Origin: Obelidium mucronatum
Lineage: Eukaryota > Chytridiomycota > Chytridiomycetes > Chytridiales > Chytriomycetaceae
Direction of reading: 5' to 3'
Length of the DNA: 50,012 bases
Assembly (NCBI GenBank): GCA_025765595.1
Contig: JAIVFH010000209.1
Span: 1-50,012, forward strand
In this document: in pieces, positions 22,585 through 32,000 of the stretch
Layout: each line of letters opens with the position of its first letter
Position numbering within the stretch: the stretch's first letter is position 1
Translations under genes and position numbers: made by a program
Notes under the pieces: model-generated
What the model saw: the letters and a program-made list of their open reading frames with translations, nothing else
What the model was told of the DNA's origin: nothing
The model's database searches: none

Positions 22585-23779
22585 ATGCGCCCTTCACTTC
22601 TCATCCTTGCTTCCAGCCTCGTGACCCAAACGTTTGCACAGCAACAGATCGTAGGCAGTAGACAAATCTTTGGCTATGAGTTTTGGGATTTCGATATCGT
22701 CCGTGCCAAATATCGCCACCGTCGGTAAAACTTACATCAGTTTTCAATCCAAAAATAAGCTCATAAGACGCAAAAAAAACGCATCGCAGATTCCTGCATT
22801 ACATTGACCAAAGAATCTGCAGGCTCTTTCTTTTCATACGATCTGACAAATCACATCTGTTGGCCCAAGACCCCGCTCTTGAGTACTGGAAGTGATGTTG
22901 CTGGAGACAACTTGTTCATTGCGAACGCCGATTTTCCCAACAGGTACAACATGGCCGCCCCTAACCCTGTGACAGCAAGCAGTGCGTCAGACTGTGTTCG
23001 CCTGTGCAACAGCCGGAGTGGGTGCGTGTTTGGCGTTTACAAGAGAGCAACAGGCGAATGCTTCCACAAAGCTCCTATGCTGTCCTCGGAATTTTTACCT
23101 GGCAGAAACTTTGTCACTGGCTACATATGGATTGAAACGATTAACCCTCCTCCGCCTCCGCCTCAGACCGCCCCCGTACCCCCGTGGTGGTCCAACCAAC
23201 TTCCGATGCACCTGTTATTGCCTTTACTACTACTGGTGTTTCCACGGCGTCAGCACAAGAAATCCAGACGACAAAGTTGCCTGAGAAATTAACCGCATCT
23301 GCTGTTAAAACTTCGACTACTGCGATCCCAGCGGGATCCTCTGAGAATCAAGGCTTAAATGGTGCAGTCATTGGAGGAGGTGTTGGAGGTGGTCTCTTCC
23401 TCTTGATTCTGGGTGTTGGAGCGTTTGTGTACTTCAAGCGCTACAGGAAAACAGATGACAACTCTCCAACGACGGCATTAGGACAACCAAGTGGTGCGTC
23501 GCGAAATGAAGATTCGACTCTACCTGCATACGAAAGTGGACTTGTGATGAAGCAAGATCGCCTGCCACAGAGTCCACCTGCATTCTTGCCTCCTCGAACT
23601 AATATCGTAGTTTCCAATGTTCCTGGATACTACCGTGCGATTCAGGACCATACGGCTGAAAGTGAGGGACAGTTGACTATCGTTGAAGGGCAGCGGCTTT
23701 ACGTCACGTCGGTGCCTAACGAAGACGGGTGGTGTAAGGCGTTGGGGTACATGTGTCTATGCTAGGCGTTGTTGGGTAA
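22585..23779 (+). pseudogene. PAN-like/TM/SH3 surface receptor, copy 2 (frame-broken)
   Basis: It has the same layout as copy 1: signal peptide MRPSLLILASSLVTQTFA, intron from about 22725 to 22790, PAN-like domain (ICWPKTP, DCVRLCNSRSGCVFGVYKR), TM segment (NGAVIGGGVGGGLFLLILGVG) and SH3 (YYRAIQDHTAESEGQLTIV). Three breaks are visible. Near 22705 about eight bases present in the sister copies are missing before VPNIATVG. Near 23170-23185, in a CCCCC run, the frame changes inside the Pro linker. Near 23742 part of the SH3 is deleted; the true end HVSMLGVVG continues in another frame to TAA 23777-23779. Real deletions in addition to single-base shifts favour a decaying gene. Confidence 0.7.
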
Positions 23780-23940
23780 ACATTGTTGGTGGCTGTTGGG
23801 GTCCTTCTACTTTTTAGACTATTCTGTTAATATGTACTTGTTTTTCGTCTTTGGTGCAATGGTTGACAGCGTCTGTGCATTGGTGCACACAGTTCACCAA
23901 TTTATTCAATTGATGATGCTGAGTTCCACATTACAAGCAA

Positions 23941-24154
23941 GATGAACTTACATAGTCCACCTGCATTTAATGCATCTCGAGCAACGGTTTCTTTTGTGCC
24001 TGGATTCTACCGCGCGAATGTATGTTGCTGAAAATCAAAGACTATGTGTCACGTCGACATCCACATAAGGGTGGCTGGTACAAAGGATTCCTTGTTCGAG
24101 AAACGGGCTCATTACACGCATCAATGCTAGATGTCGTTATAAAAATATTTTAAG
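23941..24154 (+). pseudogene. Solo SH3-domain relic of the receptor family
   Basis: Between copies 2 and 3 lies an SH3-like piece with no ectodomain or TM segment. It reads SFVPGFYRA, then AENQRLCVTSTST, then GWYKGFLVRETGSLHASML in changing frames, with an in-frame TAA at 24067. It ends DVV like copy 3. It shows that a fourth copy once existed in the array. Confidence 0.65.
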
Positions 24155-24194
24155 TTTTTAATCAAAACGAAAAGATCAAAATCAAATTTTTTTT

Positions 24195-25426
24195 ATGCAG
24201 TTCATCTCCCTTGCTACATTTGTTGCTGTAGGGGTTTTGGGACAACAGCAGATTGTAAGAAGTCGACAGATATATGGAGCCGACTTTGATCAATTTGATC
24301 TGATCAATGGAGGGGTGCCGGGTCTGGCCAATGTTGGTAAGTCCACGCTTGATTGGGCTTGATTCAGGAGTGACAGCCTGTGTTCAGACGCCTGCATTGC
24401 TCTTGCGCGGTCCTATAATGGACAGTTCTTCACAGTACGATACGGTTAGCAAGCAGTGCTGGCCCAAAACGCCCAAAGTAGGAGCCGCGAGGAGATGTTA
24501 GTGACAGAAGGGTTCACGCTGCCGGGGACGGACTTCACCAACTTCTACGACATGCCGGCGCCGAACCCCGTGCCGTCGCTGAGCCGCGGCGAGTGTCTGC
24601 GCAGCTGCCAGGGCCGGGCGGACTGCGCCGTCGGCGTGTTCAAGCCGCCCGAGAGCCAGTGCTTCCTCAAGGCGCCGAACCGCTACGCGTACGCGGCGCA
24701 GTTCATCACCGGCTTCTGGTGGCTCGAGACCGTCTCCGTGCCCGTGGCGCTGCCCGAGACCAGCCGCGAGTCCGCCGCCGCCGCCGCCGCCGCCGCCCGC
24801 GAACGACCCCACAGCGGCGCCGCCGCCCGCAGCCGCCGCCACAACTGCGGCCGCCGCCGCGCCGTCCAGCCAGGCGCAGACGGCGGCGACCCGCCAGGCG
24901 GCCGTGGCGACGCAGGCAGCGGCACAAACCACGCCCGCATCTTCGCCGGCGAGTCCGGGCGGCGGCGGTCCGAACATTGCCGTGATTGGCGGCGCCGTCG
25001 GCGGCGTGCTCCTGGTCGCGATCGTTGCCGGCGGCTTCGTCTATTCGCGCCGCAACCCGAAGAAGTCGGCCCCTGACGCCGCTGAACCAAAAAGCAGCTA
25101 TACCCGCTTTGACCATATTGATGCGGCTCCCCTTCCGGCATATGACAGTACTTCATCATCCTCCAATGTACCAATGAGGGACTTGGATAACCTGCCTCCA
25201 AACCCCCACGTTTGCGGTTCAAAGACCCAAGTTTGTTGTTTCGGCTGTTCCGGGATTCTATCGCGCGGTTCGCAATCATACTGCTCAAAACGAAGGACAA
25301 TTGTCGATTGTGGAGGGCCAGAGACTTTATATTACCTCAATGCCAAATAATGAGGGTTGGTGCAAAGCTCTTTTGGGAAGACAGGAAGGCTGGGTGCATG
25401 CATCCATGGTAGATGTTATTGGTTAG
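24195..25426 (+). CDS. PAN-like/TM/SH3 surface receptor, copy 3 (frame-interrupted)
   Basis: Layout as in copy 1: signal peptide (ISLATFVAVGVLGQ), intron from about 24336 to 24389, Cys-rich PAN-like domain (QCWPKTP, ECLRSCQGRADCAVGVFK, QCFLKAP), a long Pro/Ala linker, a TM segment (IAVIGGAVGGVLLVAIVAGG) with basic flank, and SH3 (FYRAVRNHTAQNEGQLSIV...WVHASMVDVIG). The frame changes five times, each by +1: near 24433, 24488, 24500, about 24770 in the CCG-rich linker, and near 25206 in a CCCCC run. No segment is missing against copy 1, so extra bases in the assembly are as likely as decay. The 24510-25080 core is extremely GC-rich between AT-rich ends. Confidence 0.62.
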
Positions 25427-25515
25427 AAAGTTTGGTTTTGTTTTTGTTTAGATTGATTGCTGTGCCTTTCAAATAAAGGTTATGGCTTTAACTTGTAAAC
25501 TTGTAAACTTGAACA

Positions 25516-25836
25516 ATGGAAAAATCGAAGGCCTCATCGAAGGCGGCCGAAACACAAAAGAAAGCGCTCAAGTGCGCTCTGGAAGGGTAAGATTTCTTTG
25601 AAACTTCGACAACCCACGTTAAACGCGTGCAACAGATGTGAAGACGCAGCCGTCAAGAGTGTCGGCGATTGCAGAGCGTGGTGACTTATTTTTGCTGATA
25701 TACTTTTTTTAGTGTCTTTTTCATCATATTCATCAATTGCTCACGCAGTGCAAAGTGCTTCTGTCCTGGACATGCGCTTCCCGTTATTCATGGATGCACA
25801 ATGGCTACTGGGGAAAACTGCGGCTATCGCTGGTAA
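25516..25836 (+). CDS. Small AN1-type zinc-finger protein
   Basis: Exons 25516-25586, 25636-25680, 25749-25836; 67 aa. A Lys/Ala-rich start is followed by an AN1 finger: KCALEGCE, then GDCRAC, CFCPGHALPVIHGC. The Cys/His spacing is C-x4-C-x10-C-x2-C-x4-C-x2-H-x5-H-x-C, which fits AN1. Stand-alone AN1 proteins of this size bind ubiquitin or proteasome/Cdc48 partners in stress responses; the role here is unproven. It is easily missed because no exon exceeds 90 nt. The intron 1 donor allows one frame only. The short tail after the finger (TMATGENCGYRW) is unusual. Confidence 0.72.
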
Positions 25837-25944
25837 AAACAAGCCAAACAGAACATAAAACTCAGAGAATTGCATTTGATATATTTAAAATTGCAAACAA
25901 AGTAAAAATGAATATGCGATACGACCCCTTCCCTTTTCTTACTT

Positions 25945-27963
25945 TCAATACTTCAATGTATCTCTGTTTGAAGAGTCCAGCCCCCAACCATATCGCCCTA
26001 CAACCGAATCCAAATCAAGACTCGTTGAACTCTGCCCAACCTCCACATCACCACCACCGCCATCATCCGCTTCAGTATCTGCATCGCTCACAGTCCAAGA
26101 AACAGAACACATGGAATCATGCTTATCAATATACTCATCCCGCTCCTCTTTCTCTCTTTGCACAACCTCTTGCACCTTCTTTTTGACAAGCGTTGGAATC
26201 ACAGTCTCGAATTCCTCAAACACGTCGTCAAACTGATTGTCTTGGTCTTCGTCATCGTCGTCATCAAGACTTGTAGATTCAGATACAGCAACTCTGTACT
26301 GAACATCTTGAGAAAAGTCTGTGGTTGTGGTGATTGTTGTGATTGTTGAAGGGAACCGGCTGGTTGCCTGACTCTCCATTCTTGTGTCGCCAGAGGATCG
26401 GGGAGATTGATGTGGGTCAGAAAATGAGAGCGGGGGTGGAGGTGGAGGTGGAGTTGCGGGCGCCCGTGGGCCCACGTAGTGGTTGAAATTGAAGCGGTTG
26501 TGGTTGCGGCGGTGGTGCATCAACAGTGAACTTGGATTCGTCCAGCTTCCATAATGGGGTTGGAAGCCACCGAAAAAGACTGCTTGCGATTTTGACGAAT
26601 TCCCTTTTCAAGGTCCATAGAAGATGTCAGGGTTGGGATAGACCCCGTGGATGCGCGTCGCTTGCGGTAATAGTTCACCGCGAAAGCCGCACAGACAACC
26701 ACAACGAACGCTCCAGCAACAGACGGAATTGTGGTCGCTAAAACATTGCTTGTTGAAGATTGCTGAATTGCAGCCGGTTGATTGGTAACGTCATTATTCC
26801 CACCAAACACAGGCACATGGAGCGGTGGTGCTAATAAAGTTATTCGTCGACCCCGTGGTAGTACTCGGCTTAGCAGCAGATGCAGGTACAGTCCCGAACC
26901 CTCCTCCAGAACTGGATCCTGAGCTCGGACCCTCCCGAATTCTGCTGCTGCATAGGCTGGAACAAATCCAATATTCAGCCCTATTTGCGGACTGACTCGC
27001 GTTGGCATCTTGCGCTGGCGTCTCTGGTCGATTGATCACGACAGCTGCATCTTTGCCATCGTGTTGAATGGGAATCAAACTGTCCACTTCCGTTTGTGGC
27101 TTTGGAATTGGTCGTGTTTCTATTGTTGACACGGCTGCGGCAGGGGAAATCACAGACCCGTTACCAGTTGCTGGATTTACTGGATTCGCTGGATTTGCCG
27201 GATTTGCCGGATTTGCTGGATTTGCTGGAAGTTGTTGGAATTGTTGGATTTGCTGGATTTGCTACTGGTGGCTTTGTAGGCAACGTCGATTTTGGAACTT
27301 GGCACTGGGGCCTCTGGGGGATTCGGCACAGCTGGAATTGTTGGTTTTGGTGGAAGGGGTTTTTCTGGCGACAATGAATGATTAGAATGAATGAATGATG
27401 AAATATTCCTTATATTTACCTGGTTGTTCAACAGGTGGTTGTGACACAACAGGTGGGATAGGAGCCGGTTTTGGTACGTTGCTGGGTTTCGGGGGTTCTG
27501 TTATGGGATTCGGAAGAACTGGTATCTCTGGCTGCTTTGGTGGTTCCGTGGGTGAGGGTTTTGGAATAATGATATCGATCGGTGGGATATCAGGAGGAAC
27601 TTCGACAATCTGAGTTGTTGTAGATTCTGGAGTTGAAGTAGGAGCAGGAATAGTTTCGATATGCGTCGTCGTCGTTTCTAGAGTTGGAGAAGTTTCCACA
27701 GGTGAAACAACAACAACGGGTCGAAATTCGGCGAGGGCTCTGGTACAGTTGATGTTGTGGCAGCGGGTATACTGAATACATCTGACTCAGTTATGCTGCT
27801 GGAAACGATTTCACTGGTTGTAGTTGCTGCAGCAGCAAGTGTCTCTGACGTTACAACTGTTGTTTTTGCTGGTTGCCCGTTTTGAGTTTCCATCGACGTT
27901 TCAGTTACTTCCGGCAGCGACGATGATTCATAGTTGACTGTTGCTACTTCCACAAGGCTCGTA

Positions 27964-27994
<31 letters not shown>

Positions 27995-28154
27995 CAACAA
28001 CGTCCATAGATGATGTCACAAGTGCAGAAGTGTGTGTCACTTCTGCATTCTGGACCTTAGTCTCAAGCTCTGCAGTGGTAGTCACTCCTTCAGACAAAGA
28101 CATTGATCCAATACTTTCGAAAATAGAAGTATTTTCGGCTTTGTTGGGTGGCAT
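25945..28154 (-). CDS. Large Ser/Thr/Pro-rich single-pass membrane protein A
   Basis: Minus-strand gene from ATG 28154 to the stop at 25945. The ectodomain is Ser/Thr-rich, then Pro-rich (PKPSPTEPPKQPEIPVLPNP), then a 9-bp repeat region. An intron runs from about 27420 to 27373. One TM helix (VAGAFVVVVCAAFAVNYY, then RKRR) is followed by an acidic cytoplasmic tail: FDDVFEEFETVIPTL, EVVQREKEERDEYIDKHDSM and SVSWTV. This tail is clearly homologous to that of protein B next door. The frame also changes near 27719 and 26800; I could not decide between short introns and single-base errors, so the exon map is incomplete. No signal peptide is visible at 28154; an upstream exon may be missing. Function unknown; mucin-like wall or adhesion protein is a guess. 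Confidence 0.55.
27170..27265 (-). repeat. 9-bp minisatellite coding (PAN)n
   Basis: About ten units of AATCCAGCA or close variants on the minus strand, some interrupted. In one frame they encode Pro-Ala-Asn triplets in the stalk of protein A; in another they give Gln-Ile or Ser-Lys repeats. Unit number probably varies among strains. Confidence 0.6.
27964..27993 (+). repeat. (GAT)10 microsatellite coding poly-Ser in protein A
   Basis: Ten GAT triplets in a row; read on the minus strand they give a poly-Ser run in the Ser/Thr-rich ectodomain. Confidence 0.85.
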
Positions 28155-28629
28155 ACGAAAGGAAACAGGTATCTTTGGGAATAATAAATGAAAAACGGAA
28201 TAAGATTTTTTCGATGAATGAACAATGTTTCAGATAGAGTTTCACAGGTGTACCATCTCTGGAGAATTCTGATTTCGAGATTATGATTTAAGATAATTAA
28301 GGAACGAATCTTTTGTATATCGAATGTAGAACTTTATCTCCACTAATTCGAAACATCCACCTAGAGCTTTTCGGTTCAAAAGCTGTGCTTTTTAGTGTAA
28401 CATTAAATTTCCCATCAACGAATATTCGATGAATGAGCATTTTCGATAAGGAATGGACATTGTGTGACAAGGCAAAAAAGTGGGATGCAAAAATGCTTTA
28501 TTAATGCTTAGATATAACAAATAATAAAATGCCCCGGAATCACTCAATGATAGTGTCTCTGTTGGAAAAATCTCGCGACTCTGTACGTTTCACGCGACAA
28601 ATCAACTGTCGCTGACGGTTAAAACTGTC
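28155..28629. other. AT-rich spacer between proteins A and B
   Basis: No open frame of note. It carries the promoter and 5' UTR of protein A and the 3' flank of protein B. TTAATGCTTAGATATAACAA with AATAAAA near 28520 could be a polyadenylation region. Confidence 0.35.
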
Positions 28630-29035
28630 ATTCTTGGATCCACCCACACATCGTCATTTTCCTCGTACTGGTAGAAATATTCTTCTGAATCATTAGAAGC
28701 AAGAGAATCATCTTCATGATCGCGTTCGAGGACTTGGGAGTCTTATGGTCTACGCACTCATAAGTGTCATCCTTGGATCCACAGATTCATCCTGAGGACC
28801 ATCATTTTCTTACGTCCTACGACGGAGTATTCATCTGAATCCGCAGAAGCAAGAGAATCATCTTCATGATCGCGTTCGAGGACTTGGGAGTCAACTCCAC
28901 TCAGAAGTGTCATCCTTGGATCCACCCACTCATCCTGAGGACCGTCGTTTTCCTTGTTCTCGTCAAAATATTCATCTGAGTCCGCAGAAGCATGGCCATC
29001 AAATTGATCATGGTCATGATTGAGTTCTTGGGAAT
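28630..29035 (-). repeat. Tandem repeat, period about 139-143 bp, at the 3' end of protein B
   Basis: Three copies share blocks such as TTGGATCCACCCACTCATCC (near 28634, 28773 and 28916) and a GATCGCGTTCGAGGACTTGG block (near 28719 and 28869; diverged near 29005). The upstream copy encodes DGPQDEWVDPRMTLLSGVDS. The spacing is not a multiple of three, so the same DNA is read in a different frame in the second copy, where translation ends at 28767. The third copy lies beyond the stop. Confidence 0.75.
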
Positions 29036-32000
29036 CCTCGTCATTATCCATAGTACTGAAGACAGTCCACGACACTGAATACATTGATTCATGTTTTTCA
29101 ATGTACCCGCGTCGTTCTTCTTGATCTCGTTTAACCACCTCTTCCGCTTTCCGATCAATAGTAGTTGTTGAGAATGGGATAGCGGATTCCAGCTCCTCAA
29201 ACACGTCATCGAACTCTCCTTCCTCCACATCATCTCGCTTGGATTCAAGGTTTACTTCAGAAGTATATCCAAGCTGCTGGTTTCTTTGGATATCCACAGC
29301 TTGACCGTATGCCATCTCCGTATTGTCGACTGAGTATACATCATGCCATTGTAAAATCGGTGGAGGGCTTACAGTTCGCTGATTTTCCACTTCGTATCTA
29401 CCGAATTCTGGAGCAGAATATCCGAGCTCTTGGCTGGGATGAACTGGTAACTGCTGTTGAGAAAAACTTCCAGAACTTGCAATCGATTGTAATGGAGGTA
29501 ATGCAGAGCCCTTTTCAATATCACCGGAAGCTCTCTTGGTGGATTTTCTTTTCCGGTACATTGTCACCGCAAACAAGGCGCAAACAATGAGGACGAGCAC
29601 TCCAGATACTACTGGCAGAACCGTCATGACTGGATTTGATGAAATTGATTGGGAACCTGATGAATCAGTCACAACATCACTTCCACCACCAAATATACCC
29701 AGGCCCGGTAGAGAGCCTGGAGTGGAATCGGTTGGTTCTTTTACCCCCGGTACAGATCCAGGCTGCGGGCCAGGATTGCTTTGATCCGAAACAGAAGGTG
29801 GAAAAATTGTGTTGTTGGTGTCAACCGCGGCTTTTACCAAGATGTTGTTGGCATTTGGAACTGGCCGGACAGGTCGGTCAATTATAATGGCGGATTTCGT
29901 TTCATCAATAGGATTGTTTGGTTCCAATTCTTCATCCAGGCCGTTGTTCAATGCTTGATCCAGTTGATCCTTCGTGCCCTCGATTACTGGAGACGAAGAA
30001 TTCACTGGGTCAGCTGAATTAATTGCGGATCCTTCCTTTTGAGAGTTTATACGACTTCTTCCAGGTTGCAAAGTTCCATCAATTTCTGGGGCCTCCACAA
30101 TTTGACTCGAAGGTTCAGGCGAATCATTGATGGACGCAACATTGATTGCTGCTGTTGAATAAAACATCATCAGCTCGTCAGAATCTTCAATAATTTAAAA
30201 TTACCTTTTTCTCCCTCAGGCTGCACGATGGGCTTTTCAGAAGGAATGTCTTTCGGTTGAGTATTTTGGGTTGATGAATTTTCGGTGGACTTGGATTTAA
30301 GAATATCTGGTACAGAGTTTGGCTCGAGAGCTGGAATGGGGTTTTCAGACAACGGTGGCACGGGCATCTCAGGACTACTTGGAGTTTCAGATATATTTCC
30401 CAAAGGCTTCGCCACAGAGACTTCACTTCCGGAATTTGAATTTGCTGGTTGCTCTTTTTCAGAACCAACAGCAGAATCGACTTGATCAATAGGAAACGCA
30501 GCAGCAGGTTCGGTCATTTGAGGAGGCTGCTTTGCATCGTTGCGTTCTTCCTGTTTTGAAATTGCAGTTTGTTCTGAAGAAGGTAGATTGGCTTTAGCGG
30601 ATTCGATAGCGTCAATTGCGGCTTCTGTTTTTGGCACAAAGACTTCGATGGTGCTAACTCGAGCTTCTTTGATGATTTTTGGATTCGGCGAGTCAAGCAC
30701 AGCAGTTTCAACAGCCTGCGCCACTTCCACACCTGGAACAGCCATCGGTTCGACAATCACCACATCTAGTGACGAGGAATTTGAACCTTCCAAGATCGGT
30801 GTTGTATTTGTAAGTGTGTCATTCTCCAGTGTACGAGAGATTGGCAGCCGTCCTTCGCTGTTTGGATTGGTGGTATCAATAGTGGTTTCAGAAGCATCAG
30901 GTACTAAAGAAGTCGTTGGCAACGGAGACTCGCTTGGTGGCGACCCACTAGGCTCATTCTCAAGAACGCGAGTAATTGCCGAGTTCTCTTCACTGTTAGC
31001 ATCTGTGCTTCTGATCGAAGCATCGGGAGTGGGCAAAGGCGAATCACTTGGTGGCGACCCAGCACGAGACTCATCCTCAAGAATGCGGGCAATCGGTAAC
31101 CTCATTTCACTGTTTGGATCCACGGTTTTGATTTCCGACTCATCCAATACAACGGAAGTTGCTGCTAAAGGAGGCTCGCTTGATAAAGGCCCGCGAGACT
31201 CGTCTTCGAGAACGCGGGGGGTGGGTAACTTCTGCTCACTATTTGGATCCGTGGTTTGGATAGCTGGTTCAGAAGCATTGGGAGTGGGTAAAGCTGTCTC
31301 GATTGGTAGAGACCCGCGAGACTCATCCTCGAGAACGCGAATAACTGGTAATTTTGCTTCACTGTTTGGATCTGTGGGTTTGATCTCAGAAGTATCAGGT
31401 GAAACAGTAGTTGATGGCAAAGGAGGCTCGTTTGGCAAAGACCCGCGAGACTCGCCCTCAAGAACGCGAGTCATTGGCGTCATTTCGTCACTCTTTGGAT
31501 CCGCGGTTTTGATGACTGTCTCAGAAGCATCGGAAGCGGATAAAGGCGACTCACTCGGTAGCGACCCAAGAGACTCAACCTCTAGAACGCGAGTTGATGA
31601 CAACTTCTCTTCACTCTTTGGATCTGCATTTTTGGCGATTGGTTCAGAGGCATCAAGTACAACAGTAGTCGCTGGCAAAGGAGACTCGCTTGGTAAAGAC
31701 CCACGAGACTCATCCTCTAGAACGGGGGGGATGGGCAATATCTCTTCACTGTTTGGATTCGCAGTTTGGATAGCTGGTTCAGAAGCATCGGCGGAGGGCA
31801 AAAGTGTCTCGATTGGGAGCGATCCACGAGACTCATCTTCGAGAACACGAGTAACTGGGAATTTCACTTCACTGTTTGGATCTGTGGCTTTGATTTCAGA
31901 ACCATCAAGTGAAACAGAAGAGTTTGGCAATGGTGACTCCCTCGGCAGCGCATCCTCGAGAACGCGAGTAATTGCTGCAGTTTGGATATTTGGTTCAGAA

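Noticed and set aside
24498..25300. Long minus-strand Ala/Arg-rich frames in the GC island
   Set aside because: Very high GC removes stop codons in all frames. The + strand has the PAN-like, TM and SH3 features.
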